A DNA stretch of 64,000 nt from Bacteroidota bacterium (lineage in GTDB: Bacteria; Bacteroidota; Ignavibacteria; Kapaibacteriales; UBA2268), in the NCBI GenBank assembly GCA_021780815.1, contig JAJXYC010000013.1:62001-126000 (forward strand). Reading direction: 5' to 3'. A program made the translations under genes and the position numbers. A model generated the notes under the pieces. That model was given only the letters and a program-made list of their open reading frames with translations. It was not told where the DNA came from and made no database searches. Positions 1 through 8,455 of this stretch are shown here, piece by piece (within the stretch, counting starts at the first letter, position 1; every line of letters begins with the position of its first letter).

Positions 1-2
1 TT

Positions 3-167
3 TCTCAAACAGAACCTGGCTTCAAAGGTGATACTGCAACAAATGTTATGAAACCAGCTGTTTTGGAAACTGGTGCTAATATTCAAGTGCCTCTTTTTAT
101 TAACGAAGGCGATTTAATTAAAGTTGACCCTAATAGTGGGGCTTATTTAGAAAGAGTGAAAGAATAA
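3..167 (+). CDS. efp: Elongation factor P, C-terminal fragment
   Basis: An open frame enters from the left edge and ends at TAA 165-167, giving the last 54 residues. The segment containing [16 protein letters not shown], followed by the [14 protein letters not shown] stretch and the end LERVKE, is the typical last OB-fold domain of bacterial EF-P. EF-P binds the ribosome next to the P-site tRNA and relieves stalling at polyproline stretches. The N-terminal domain with the modifiable Lys/Arg loop lies outside the window, so the modification type cannot be judged. A hairpin terminator follows 27 bases later, so this gene probably ends its own transcript and is not co-transcribed with ruvB. The identity is clear despite truncation. 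Confidence 0.9.
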   Translation, partial: SQTEPGFKGDTATNVMKPAVLETGANIQVPLFINEGDLIKVDPNSGAYLERVKE

Positions 168-193
168 TACAAGATTCGCTACATTAAGTTTAT

Positions 194-236
194 AAAAAAG
201 TCTTGTTGAATTATTATTATTCAGAAGACTTTTTTT
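194..236 (+). terminator. Rho-independent terminator after efp
   Basis: AAAAAAGTCTT (194-204) pairs perfectly with AAGACTTTTTT (225-235), with extra pairing of TGAA/TTCA inside, and the right arm runs into a T tract. It sits between efp and ruvB. Confidence 0.8.
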
Positions 237-263
237 AATTTTATATTTTTAAAATTGTGTTTA

Positions 264-1301
264 ATGAAAGATTTAAAAACAAAGAACAATAGTTTAACAA
301 AAGATAAACTTCAAGACGATATAGAAATTGACAAACAACTGCGACCGAATAAATTTGATGATTTTACTGGTCAAAGTAAGTTAGTTGAAAATTTGAAAGT
401 TTTTATTGCGGCGGCATTACAAAGAGGAGAACCTCTTGACCATACTTTATTTACAGGACCGCCGGGGCTCGGAAAAACTACATTAAGTTTTATTATTTCT
501 AAGGAAATGCAATCTAATATAAAAATTACTTCTGGACCTGTTCTAGAAAAACCGGGTGATTTAGCAGGTATTTTAACTACATTGCAAGAAGGTGATATTT
601 TGTTTATAGATGAAATTCATAGATTGCATCCTGTAATTGAAGAATTTCTTTATTCGGCTATGGAAGATTTCCGTTTAGATATTATGTTAGAATCTGGACC
701 AAATGCACGTTCGATTCAAATTGCACTTCCCAAATTTACATTAATAGGTGCAACAACAAGAGCAGGGCTTTTGACAGCTCCGTTACGTTCACGGTTTGGA
801 ATTATCAATAGATTAGATTATTATTCGCCCGAAGATTTAACAAAAATTATTAAACGCTCTGCAAGTATTCTGAATGTTGATATTATTGATGATGCGGCAT
901 TAGAAATTTCATCACGTTCACGTGGAACTCCAAGAATTGTGAATAGACTTTTAAGACGTAATCGGGACTTTGCACAAGTGAAAGGTAATGGGGTTATCGA
1001 TTTGCAAATTGCCCGATTTGCTTTGGAAGCATTAGATGTTGATAATCGTGGGTTAGATGAAATGGACAAAAGGATTTTGCTTACGATTATCGAAAAATAT
1101 CAAGGTGGTCCAGTTGGATTAAATGCATTAGCGTCATCTATAAGCGAAGATGCGGGAACTATTGAGGAAGTTTATGAACCTTTTTTAATTCAGCAAGGGT
1201 TTATTAATAGAACACCTCGTGGTCGTACTGCTACTTTGCTTGCATATAAGCATTTTAATATATCTTATCCGGAATCATCGAACAAATTATTGGATGTATA
1301 A
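264..1301 (+). CDS. ruvB: Holliday junction branch migration ATPase RuvB
   Basis: 345 residues, the usual RuvB length. RuvB is the hexameric AAA+ motor that, with RuvA, drives branch migration of Holliday junctions in recombination and repair. Visible motifs are the N-terminal [12 protein letters not shown], Walker A GPPGLGKT (about residues 65-72), Walker B DEIH (116-119), sensor GATTRAG and the arginine-finger region LRSRFG; the C-terminal winged-helix part has [10 protein letters not shown] and RTPRGR. A TTG nine bases upstream is in frame, but ATG 264 is the natural start. No clear Shine-Dalgarno is visible, as is common in Bacteroidota. ruvA and ruvC are not adjacent. The cupin and mevalonate genes follow closely, so ruvB may lead that transcript. 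Confidence 0.97.
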   Translation: MKDLKTKNNSLTKDKLQDDIEIDKQLRPNKFDDFTGQSKLVENLKVFIAAALQRGEPLDHTLFTGPPGLGKTTLSFIISKEMQSNIKITSGPVLEKPGDLAGILTTLQEGDILFIDEIHRLHPVIEEFLYSAMEDFRLDIMLESGPNARSIQIALPKFTLIGATTRAGLLTAPLRSRFGIINRLDYYSPEDLTKIIKRSASILNVDIIDDAALEISSRSRGTPRIVNRLLRRNRDFAQVKGNGVIDLQIARFALEALDVDNRGLDEMDKRILLTIIEKYQGGPVGLNALASSISEDAGTIEEVYEPFLIQQGFINRTPRGRTATLLAYKHFNISYPESSNKLLDV

Positions 1302-1326
1302 ATTAAATAAAATATATATTTTTTGA

Positions 1327-1698
1327 ATGAATAATATAAATCAAAATAATGTTCTTGGAAATTTCCTTAAAAATTTCAATGATAAAATTAATTTCAATCA
1401 AAAGTTACCAAATGAAATTTTTGATACTTTAATTGAAGATAAAAATATAAAAATTGAAAGGATTATCTCTTCTGGTCAAAAAACCGAGCAAGGAATTTGG
1501 CTTGAGCAAGATGTTGATGAATTTGTTATAATGCTTGCAGGTAAAGCAAAAATTAGTTTTTTTGATAGTAATGAAGTTCTGGACTTACTCCCTTTTGATT
1601 ACCTTTTTATTCCTAAAAAGCGTAAACACAGAGTAGAAGAAACCGATGAACAATCTTTGACTTTTTGGTTAGCCGTACATTTTAATTATGAACAATAA
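1327..1698 (+). CDS. Small cupin-domain protein
   Basis: 123 residues. The segment WLEQDVDEFVIMLAGKAKISFF, then LLPFDYLFIPKKRKHRVE (about residues 58-104), is the double cupin motif of a small single-domain RmlC-type cupin; related proteins of this form occur widely as uncharacterised cupins. The usual metal-ligand histidines of motif 1 are replaced by acidic residues (QDVDE), as in related small cupins, so metal binding is uncertain. It lies 25 bases after ruvB and 12 bases before mvaD and is probably co-transcribed with the mevalonate genes, but I see no evidence that it acts in that pathway. Substrate and role unknown. Confidence 0.75.
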   Translation: MNNINQNNVLGNFLKNFNDKINFNQKLPNEIFDTLIEDKNIKIERIISSGQKTEQGIWLEQDVDEFVIMLAGKAKISFFDSNEVLDLLPFDYLFIPKKRKHRVEETDEQSLTFWLAVHFNYEQ

Positions 1699-1710
1699 CA
1701 GACAAAAACT

Positions 1711-2694
1711 ATGGATAAAGTAACCACATTAGCCCATCCCAATATTGCGCTTGTTAAATATTGGGGTAAAAGAGATGAACAATTAAATTTACCTGCTGTT
1801 GGTAGTATTTCGGTTACTTTAGATGAATTACAGACCAGAACAACCATAGAAAAACTTATAGGCAAGTGTCAAGATGAAATTATTTTTAATGATGTTATTG
1901 CTGATGAAAAAGAAGCAGAGAAAATAAGGAAGTATATTGATTTATTTCGTGAAAAAAGTAATGAGAAAATATATTTAAAAGTAGCAACAAGTAATAATTT
2001 CCCAACTTCGGCAGGTCTTGCTTCGTCTGCTTCTGGATTTGCGGCACTTGCAAAAGGATTATCTGAAATCTTTGAATTGAAATTGAACGCTCAAGAATTG
2101 TCTCGAATTGCAAGATTAGGAAGTGGTTCTGCTGCTCGTTCAATTTTTGGTGGATATGTGCAATTACATAAAGGGATTTTACCAAGTGGGGAAGATTGCT
2201 TTGCCGAACAGATATTGACAGCTGATGACTTCCCTCTGAAAACAATAATTGCTATAACTGATAAAACTCCTAAGAAAGTATCATCAAGAAAGGGAATGAA
2301 AGAATCCCAACAGACTTCGCCATACTATAATTCTTGGGTTGAAAGTTCTGACAATGATTTGCTTGTAATGAAAAAAGCGATAATAGAAAAAGATTTTTTT
2401 ACTATTGCTGAAATTTCAATCCAAAGTTGTTTGAAGATGCATTCTGTAATGATGACTACACAACCGCCATTAATTTATTGGAATAGCAAGACTTTTGCAA
2501 TTATTGAGCAAGTGCTTAAGATGTATAATGAGAAGTTCCCTGTATTTTTTACAATAGATGCTGGACCACAAGTAAAAATATTTACTTTTGAAGGTGAAGA
2601 AAAAAAAATTATAGAAAATTTAAAGAATTTAAATTTAATTGACGAACATTTCGTCATTGGAATTGGTAAAGGTATTGAAACAATTGAGGACTAA
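1711..2694 (+). CDS. mvaD: Diphosphomevalonate decarboxylase
   Basis: 327 residues, a normal length for the GHMP-family diphosphomevalonate decarboxylase, which turns mevalonate 5-diphosphate into isopentenyl diphosphate using ATP. The N-terminus has AHPNIALVKYWGKRDE, a hallmark of this enzyme. The ATP-binding loop is NFPTSAGLASSASGFAALA (about residues 96-114), followed by the signature GSGSAARSIFGGYV; the C-terminal TIDAGPQVKIF segment is also typical. First of three consecutive mevalonate genes; the next begins at the very base after its stop codon. Acts in the cytoplasm. The identity is secure because the KYWGK and SGSAARS motifs separate this enzyme from the other GHMP kinases nearby. 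Confidence 0.96.
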   Translation: MDKVTTLAHPNIALVKYWGKRDEQLNLPAVGSISVTLDELQTRTTIEKLIGKCQDEIIFNDVIADEKEAEKIRKYIDLFREKSNEKIYLKVATSNNFPTSAGLASSASGFAALAKGLSEIFELKLNAQELSRIARLGSGSAARSIFGGYVQLHKGILPSGEDCFAEQILTADDFPLKTIIAITDKTPKKVSSRKGMKESQQTSPYYNSWVESSDNDLLVMKKAIIEKDFFTIAEISIQSCLKMHSVMMTTQPPLIYWNSKTFAIIEQVLKMYNEKFPVFFTIDAGPQVKIFTFEGEEKKIIENLKNLNLIDEHFVIGIGKGIETIED

Positions 2695-3792
2695 TTGAGA
2701 ATCACTACAAAAACACCAGGCAAGTTGATTATTCTCGGTGAATATGCTGTTTTGGAAGGGGCTCCATCACTTGTTGCTTCTACAAACCGTTTTGCAAATG
2801 TGCTTTTCAAAAAATCAGAAGATGGAGTTTTTAAAATTGAAGCTCCTTCAATTAATGTTCCACTTTTGAAATTCTTTATTGATGATGAAGGAAAAGTAAA
2901 ATTTATTGGGAAATCTTTTAATAAAGTTGCTGAAAAATTAAGCTTATTTACTGCAACTTTTGAGTATGTTTCACGCAAATTAATAGAAAAAGGAATAAAG
3001 ATTCGTCCGCTGGAAATTTTTTTAGATACTTATGATTTTTACTCTGCTACTAATTTGTTGAAGTTAGGATTAGGTTCAAGTGCAGCGGTAACAGTTTCAA
3101 TAATAACTGGTTTACTTTCTGCTAATATATTAGAGCCAGACGAAATTACTCCCGAACAAATTTTGAAATTTTCAATAGATTCCCATAGAAATGCACAAGG
3201 TAATATCGGTAGTGGTGTAGATATTGTTGCCGCAATATATGGTGGTATTTTAAAATATCAAATTAAAGAAAAAGAAATTAAATTTAAACAGATTTCGATG
3301 CCAAAAGATCTGCATTATTTAACTGTTTGGACTGGTATCTCTGCTTCAACTACTGGCTATGTTGAAAGATTCAATAAATTTAAGAAAGAAAAACCTGCCG
3401 AGTTTTCTTCTTTAATTAAAGAAATGACCGAAATATCAAATTTAGGTATTAATGCTTTTGAAAATTGTGATATTAGGACCTTTTTAACATATTACGATAA
3501 TTATTTTTATTTTCTTAAAGATTTAAATATAAAATTAAACATAGAAGTAATAACAAAAGAGCATCAAGGGATCTATAATATTTGTAGGTCAGCCGGTGCT
3601 TACTACAAATCATCAGGAGCAGGTGGTGGAGATTTAGGAATTCTTTTTACTGATAATCTTGAAATTTTTGAAGATGTAAAAAAAGAACTTGTTAAGCGAG
3701 GTTTTGAGACTTTGGAAATTAAATTTGGAATTCCTGGGATTAAACCAGTAAAAATAGAAGGTGAAATAAATGCGGAACTCACGTATCCCTAA
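2695..3792 (+). CDS. Phosphomevalonate kinase (ERG8-type)
   Basis: 365 residues of GHMP-kinase fold. The N-terminus TKTPGKLIILGEYAVLEGAPSL, the ATP loop LGLGSSAAVTVS (about 124-135) and the C-terminal SSGAGGGDLGILF fit the phosphomevalonate kinase family, which phosphorylates mevalonate 5-phosphate. Position between mvaD and the reductase/mevalonate-kinase gene supports this over other GHMP kinases. The start is TTG directly after the TAA of mvaD: the conserved PGKLIILGEY strand begins at residue 8 and no ATG lies upstream in frame, so TTG 2695 is the best start and suggests translational coupling. The 3' end overlaps the next gene by 23 bases. Homoserine kinase or mevalonate kinase are less likely alternatives. 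Confidence 0.88.
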   Translation: MRITTKTPGKLIILGEYAVLEGAPSLVASTNRFANVLFKKSEDGVFKIEAPSINVPLLKFFIDDEGKVKFIGKSFNKVAEKLSLFTATFEYVSRKLIEKGIKIRPLEIFLDTYDFYSATNLLKLGLGSSAAVTVSIITGLLSANILEPDEITPEQILKFSIDSHRNAQGNIGSGVDIVAAIYGGILKYQIKEKEIKFKQISMPKDLHYLTVWTGISASTTGYVERFNKFKKEKPAEFSSLIKEMTEISNLGINAFENCDIRTFLTYYDNYFYFLKDLNIKLNIEVITKEHQGIYNICRSAGAYYKSSGAGGGDLGILFTDNLEIFEDVKKELVKRGFETLEIKFGIPGIKPVKIEGEINAELTYP

Positions 3793-6013
3793 TTTTTATG
3801 ATTTTACGATTTTTCAAAGATTAGATATTTTGCGTGAAAATGGCTTCTTGGAACAAGAAGACATCAAATCTTTATTAAATGGAGAATTTGATTTAACAGA
3901 AGAGACAGCCAATAAAATGGTTGAAAATGTAATTTCAATGTTCTCTTTACCGATGGGCATATCTTTAAATTTATTAATTAATGGTAAAGATTATTTAATT
4001 CCGATGGTGGTTGAAGAACCATCAATTATTGCGGCACAAAGTTCTGCCGCAAAGTTAATTCGTAAAGCCGGTGGATTTTATACAGAAAGTTCTAAACCTA
4101 TTTTGATTGGTCAAATTTTAATGACTAATGTTGAATATCCATCAAAATCAAAACAATCTATTTTACAGAAAAAAGAAGAAATTTTAGCATTTGCAAATTA
4201 TTTGCAACCCAAAATGTATGCCAGAGGTGGTGGAGCAATTGATTTAGATGTGCGTTTGCACCCAGCTACATCGAAATATGGCGATTTGTTAGTTGTGCAT
4301 ATTTATGTTGATACGAAAGATGCAATGGGAGCTAATTTAGTAAATAGTATGTGCGAAGGTATTTCGCCATTATTAGAAAAAATTGCAAATGCAAAATCAT
4401 TTATGCGAATTTTATCAAATCTACACGATAGATCAATAGCAAAGGCAAGATGTAAAATTCCCCCTGATTTATTATCTACAAATAACTTTTCAGGCGAAGA
4501 ATTAATTGAAGGTATAATTCTTGCAAATTATTTTGCTGCAATTGACCCTTATAGAGCCGCAACACACAATAAAGGTATTATGAATGCTATTGATCCAATA
4601 GCAATTGCTACGGGAAATGATTGGCGAGCGATTGAAGCAGGTGTGCATTCTTTTGCCGCAAAAGGTGAGCATTATACGACGCTTACCAATTGGTATAAAG
4701 ATGAACAAAATAATTTAATTGGTCAAATTGAAATTCCTTTGAAAGTAGGAACCGTAGGTGCACCGCTATCATCAAATCCGAAAATAAAATTTGCTTATAA
4801 AATATTAAATATAAAAACTGCAAATGAGCTGATGGAGATAATGGCATCTGCTGGACTTGCTCAAAACTTCGCAGCTTTGAAAGCATTGGTGAGTGAAGGT
4901 ATTCAACGTGGACATATGAGCTTGCATGCTCGTAGTGTTGCAAAAGCAGCGGGTGTAGAAGAAAAATATTTTGATATTGTTATTGATGAATTAATTAAAA
5001 GTGGTGAAGTTAAAATTTGGAAAGCACAAGAAATTGTTAAAAAATTAATGAATACATCAGAAGAGATAAATTTGGAAAAAACATTTTCAGAAGCAGAATT
5101 ACATTCAGGTTATGGGAAAGTAATTTTGTTCGGTGAACACGCAGTTGTTTATGGGAGTAATGCAATTGCGGCACCAATTCCTTATGCTATTAAATCAAAA
5201 GTGCTAAAAGCAGAAAATTCTTCAAATATTGTAATTCCTCGTTGGGGAGTTGAGTTTGATTTGTTCAATAAAAGACAAGAACCAAATTCATTAATTGCAG
5301 TTTTGGAATTAATTATTACAAAACTTGGATTAATCAATGAAAAGATGCAAATATTAGTTTTCCCGCATATACCAAGGGCTATGGGACTTGGTGGTTCTGC
5401 GGCACTTGCTGTTTCTGTAATTAGATCTATCGCTGATTATGGTAATATTAAATTAACAAATGAAGAAATTAATGATTTAGCTTACGAAACAGAAAAAGTC
5501 GTTCATGGAACACCTTCTGGTATTGACAATACTATGGCTACTTATGGTAAGCTAATCCGATATAAAAAAGAGATACAAGCTAAAACATATCCAATTGAAA
5601 TTAAAAAGCCTCTACCATTATTAATTGCTTTAAGTGGTTCAGAGGGTTTGACTTTAAAAATGGTGAGAGAAGTGCGTGAAGGCTGGCTGAAAAATCGTAA
5701 ACTTTATGATTCGATTTTTTCACAGATGAATGAAATTGCTCTTGAAGCAATGGACGCTATGCAAGAATATGATTTAGAAAAATTGGGTTATTTAATGAAT
5801 TTAAATCAAGGATTGCTTAATGCCATACAAGTTTCTACAAATGAATTAGAAGAAATGATATCTATTTGTAGAAAGAACGGAGCTTATGGTGCTAAACTAA
5901 CCGGTGGTGGTGGTGGTGGTGCAATCATTGCATTATGTCCTGAGAACAGAGAGGATATTGAAAAAGAATTAAATAATTTTGGTTATCAAACTATTATAAC
6001 TGATATTTCGTGA
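3770..6013 (+). CDS. Fused class II HMG-CoA reductase / mevalonate kinase
   Basis: 747 residues with two enzyme domains in one frame. Residues about 1-425 are a class II (Pseudomonas mevalonii-type) HMG-CoA reductase. The catalytic set is visible as E83 (VEEPS), K268 (THNKG), D284 (TGNDW) and H382 (GHMSLHA), with the DAMGANLVNSMCE segment. Residues about 445-747 are a mevalonate kinase: GYGKVILFGEHAVVYG, MGLGGSAALAVS (538-549), HGTPSGIDNTMATYG (579-593) and a six-glycine TGGGGGG loop near the end. The protein would make mevalonate from HMG-CoA and phosphorylate it, the first two committed steps. A short linker, about 420-445, joins them, and no stop or frameshift separates them. It overlaps the kinase gene upstream by 23 bases. 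I do not recall this fusion as a standard arrangement. Confidence 0.93.
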   Translation: MRNSRIPNFYDFTIFQRLDILRENGFLEQEDIKSLLNGEFDLTEETANKMVENVISMFSLPMGISLNLLINGKDYLIPMVVEEPSIIAAQSSAAKLIRKAGGFYTESSKPILIGQILMTNVEYPSKSKQSILQKKEEILAFANYLQPKMYARGGGAIDLDVRLHPATSKYGDLLVVHIYVDTKDAMGANLVNSMCEGISPLLEKIANAKSFMRILSNLHDRSIAKARCKIPPDLLSTNNFSGEELIEGIILANYFAAIDPYRAATHNKGIMNAIDPIAIATGNDWRAIEAGVHSFAAKGEHYTTLTNWYKDEQNNLIGQIEIPLKVGTVGAPLSSNPKIKFAYKILNIKTANELMEIMASAGLAQNFAALKALVSEGIQRGHMSLHARSVAKAAGVEEKYFDIVIDELIKSGEVKIWKAQEIVKKLMNTSEEINLEKTFSEAELHSGYGKVILFGEHAVVYGSNAIAAPIPYAIKSKVLKAENSSNIVIPRWGVEFDLFNKRQEPNSLIAVLELIITKLGLINEKMQILVFPHIPRAMGLGGSAALAVSVIRSIADYGNIKLTNEEINDLAYETEKVVHGTPSGIDNTMATYGKLIRYKKEIQAKTYPIEIKKPLPLLIALSGSEGLTLKMVREVREGWLKNRKLYDSIFSQMNEIALEAMDAMQEYDLEKLGYLMNLNQGLLNAIQVSTNELEEMISICRKNGAYGAKLTGGGGGGAIIALCPENREDIEKELNNFGYQTIITDIS

Positions 6014-6052
6014 GATTAATTGTATTAAAAATTTAATTTTATAAAGGATAAA

Positions 6053-6610
6053 ATGAGCGATAAAGTAGTTTCTTTTAATGATGAGCCTCTAATTTTAGTT
6101 GATGAAAATGATAACGAAATTGGTTATTTACTAAAAGATGCTTGCCATCAAGGGGACGGTATTTTGCATCGAGCTTTTTCTATATTTATTCTTACTCCTA
6201 AAAAAGATTTAATATTACAAAAACGAAGTGAAGATAAGTTATTATGGCCAAATTTTTGGTCTAATACAGTTTGTAGCCACCCACGTAAAGGAGAAACATT
6301 AGAAGTTGCTACTCAAAGAAGATTAGAAGATGAAATTGGTATCCAAACTGCTTTAAAATACCTTTTTAAATTTCAATATCAAGCAAAATATAAAAATTAT
6401 GGTTCTGAAAGTGAAGTTTGCTCTGTTTTTATTGGCAAATATGATGGGTTAATATACCCAAATGCTAATGAAATCAAAGATTTAATGTTAATTCCTTTTG
6501 AAGAAGTTGAAAGTGAAATTGCACGAAATTCACAATATTTTACGCCGTGGTTTAAAATTGAATGGGAAAAAATTATATCTGAATATAAAAAAGATATAAT
6601 AAATTTATAA
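6053..6610 (+). CDS. idi: Isopentenyl-diphosphate delta-isomerase, type I (Nudix)
   Basis: 185 residues. Interconverts IPP and DMAPP. Type I features are HRAFSIFILT near residue 35, then LQKRSEDKLLWPNFWSNTVCSHP with the active-site Cys and metal-binding His, then the Nudix-like box GETLEVATQRRLEDEIGI; a second half with YGSESEVCSVFIGKY carries the catalytic Glu region. ATG 6053 is preceded by AAAGGATAAA, a reasonable ribosome site. It lies 39 bases after the fusion gene and completes the route from HMG-CoA to both C5 building blocks. Their user uppS is about 30 kb downstream. The FMN-dependent type II isomerase is excluded by sequence. Confidence 0.95.
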   Translation: MSDKVVSFNDEPLILVDENDNEIGYLLKDACHQGDGILHRAFSIFILTPKKDLILQKRSEDKLLWPNFWSNTVCSHPRKGETLEVATQRRLEDEIGIQTALKYLFKFQYQAKYKNYGSESEVCSVFIGKYDGLIYPNANEIKDLMLIPFEEVESEIARNSQYFTPWFKIEWEKIISEYKKDIINL

Positions 6611-6684
6611 ATAAATACAAAAATAATTCTGTATTAAGAATAAGATTGTTAATTTGCACTTTATAAAATTACAAGATAAAGGAT

Positions 6685-7869
6685 TTGAATTTATTATTTT
6701 TAACTCCACGTATGCCATTTCCTTTAATTGGTGGCGATAGAATAAAACCATATAATTTATTAAAGCATTTATCCAAAGGGCATAATGTTACCCTTGTTAC
6801 TTTTTATCAAGGTAAAAAGAATTATAAGGAATTTATAAAAGAACTTGAAAAATTAGGAGTTAAAGTTTATGTTATCCCTCTTAATCCTATTAAAGCAGGC
6901 TTATCCTGTTTGACTCGTATTTATCAGTTCCGTCCATTAGAAATTATGTACTATCACCAGAAAGAATTTCAACAAGTAGTTGATGATTTAATGAACGAAA
7001 CAAAATTTGATGTCGGATTTTCTTTCTTTATGCGTACTTCTGAATATTTAAAAAATAAAGATATAAAGAAAATATTAATTGCTGAAGATTGCCGTATCTT
7101 ATATCAAAATCGTTCTTATAATAAAAGTCAAAACTTGATGCAAAAAGCTATTAGGTTGTATGAATACGAAACTTTAACACATTTTGAACCGAAGATCATG
7201 GATTATTTTGATTTGGATACATTTGTTACATACGAAGATATTAATTATTTAAAATCAATCAAACCATTAAATAAATACAGATTATTGACAAATGGAGCAG
7301 ATATTGAACACTTTGTGCCAGGAAAATTTGAAGATAGGAATTTGATTTTATTTACTGGGAAATTGGATCTATGGGCAAATAAATTGATGATGGATAGGAT
7401 TCTAGAAAGATTAATGCCTGAGGTAAACAAAGTTTTTCCCAATATTGTTCCAACTTTTGTTGGGGCTGATGTTCCAAAATATATTAAAGATTATGAACGA
7501 AGAGGGAAAATTATATTACATGAAAATGTGCCTGATTTTCTTCCTTATTTACAGAAAGCAAGAGTTTATATTCACCCTCATCTGGGTGCTTCTGGAATTC
7601 AAAATAAATTATTAGAAGCTATGAGTACTGGTTGTCCTGTTGTTACAACTAATTCGGGTAATCAAGGTATCTACGGCGAACATGGCAAGCATCTTTTTAT
7701 TGGCGAAACAGATACTGAAATTGCTCAATTGATAGTTGAACTTTTAAAAAATGAGAAAAAAGCCCGAGAAATTTCTGAAAACGCAAGGAATCTAATTGTT
7801 GAAACACATTCTTGGCAACGTGTTTTTGAAGATCTTGATGCAATAATCAATGAATTGGGAAATGAATAA
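6685..7869 (+). CDS. Group 1 (GT4-like) glycosyltransferase
   Basis: 394 residues, GT-B fold. The N-terminus NLLFLTPRMPFPLIGGDRIKPYNLLKHL resembles sugar transferases of envelope-polysaccharide loci. The C-terminal donor domain has FTGKLDLWANK, the PDFLPYLQKARVYIHPHLGASGIQNKLLEAMSTGCPVVTT segment with the nucleotide-sugar EX7E-type region, and a closing NARNLIVETHSWQRVFEDL. The start must be TTG 6685, because the first beta strand (LLFLTP) begins at residue 3 and an in-frame stop lies seven codons upstream. Donor and acceptor are unknown. It overlaps the next gene, a heptose-bisphosphatase-like phosphatase, which hints at a role in LPS or another surface glycan. Confidence 0.85.
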   Translation: MNLLFLTPRMPFPLIGGDRIKPYNLLKHLSKGHNVTLVTFYQGKKNYKEFIKELEKLGVKVYVIPLNPIKAGLSCLTRIYQFRPLEIMYYHQKEFQQVVDDLMNETKFDVGFSFFMRTSEYLKNKDIKKILIAEDCRILYQNRSYNKSQNLMQKAIRLYEYETLTHFEPKIMDYFDLDTFVTYEDINYLKSIKPLNKYRLLTNGADIEHFVPGKFEDRNLILFTGKLDLWANKLMMDRILERLMPEVNKVFPNIVPTFVGADVPKYIKDYERRGKIILHENVPDFLPYLQKARVYIHPHLGASGIQNKLLEAMSTGCPVVTTNSGNQGIYGEHGKHLFIGETDTEIAQLIVELLKNEKKAREISENARNLIVETHSWQRVFEDLDAIINELGNE

Positions 7870-8455
7870 TTTTGCAGTTTTTTTTGATAGAGATGGAATT
7901 GTAAATAAAAGAATAATCAACGATTATGTTAAAAATATTGATGAATTCGAATTTATTCCAGATTTTTTCTATATCTTTAATTTAGTTAAACAATTTGGTT
8001 TTCAGACCTTCCTAATTACAAATCAGCAGGGAATTGGTAAAAAATTAATGACCGAAGATGATTTAGATAAAATTCATCAATATATGCAAGATGTTTTATT
8101 GACACGAACAGGCTACCAATTTGACAAGATCTATTTTTCTCCTTCATTAGCACAAGAAAATGATTACCGACGTAAACCTAATCCTGGAATGATACTTGAA
8201 GCAATTAAAGATTTCAATTTAAATCCAAATTCTTGTTTAATGATCGGTGATAGTATTAGCGATGTTCTGGCGGGTAAAAATGCCGACATTTTGACTGTAC
8301 TGGTTTATCACGAACAAAATCATTACAATTCAATGTCTATTGAGGAACTTCAAAGATTACAATCTGACTACGTCTTCGCTAATTTTGAAGAATTGGCAAG
8401 GCATTTGCCTTTAATTTTATATGAGATAAAATCAAAAAACAAAAAAACAAAATAA
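7862..8455 (+). CDS. HAD-family phosphatase, GmhB-like (heptose 1,7-bisphosphate phosphatase-like)
   Basis: About 197 residues. DRDG near residue 9 (nucleophile Asp and acid/base Asp), LITNQQGIGK (motif II), RRKPNPGM (motif III Lys) and IGDSISDVLAG (motif IV) define the HAD-IIIA/GmhB group. Those enzymes remove the C1 phosphate from manno-heptose bisphosphate or act as histidinol phosphatases. I chose ATG 7862, which overlaps the stop of the glycosyltransferase by eight bases and puts DRDG at the family position; ATG 7850 is possible. The Cys-rich zinc loop typical of E. coli GmhB is missing (SPSLAQENDYRRKP stands there), so the substrate is not certain. The glycosyltransferase neighbour supports a sugar substrate. 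Confidence 0.78.
   Translation: MNNFAVFFDRDGIVNKRIINDYVKNIDEFEFIPDFFYIFNLVKQFGFQTFLITNQQGIGKKLMTEDDLDKIHQYMQDVLLTRTGYQFDKIYFSPSLAQENDYRRKPNPGMILEAIKDFNLNPNSCLMIGDSISDVLAGKNADILTVLVYHEQNHYNSMSIEELQRLQSDYVFANFEELARHLPLILYEIKSKNKKTK

Noticed and set aside
1895-2245. 116-codon minus-strand ORF inside mvaD
   Set aside because: Lies wholly antisense to a well-supported gene and has no recognisable domain.
6614-6660. Terminator after idi (AATACA/TGTATT)
   Set aside because: Only six A/T-rich pairs and no T tract; too weak to call.
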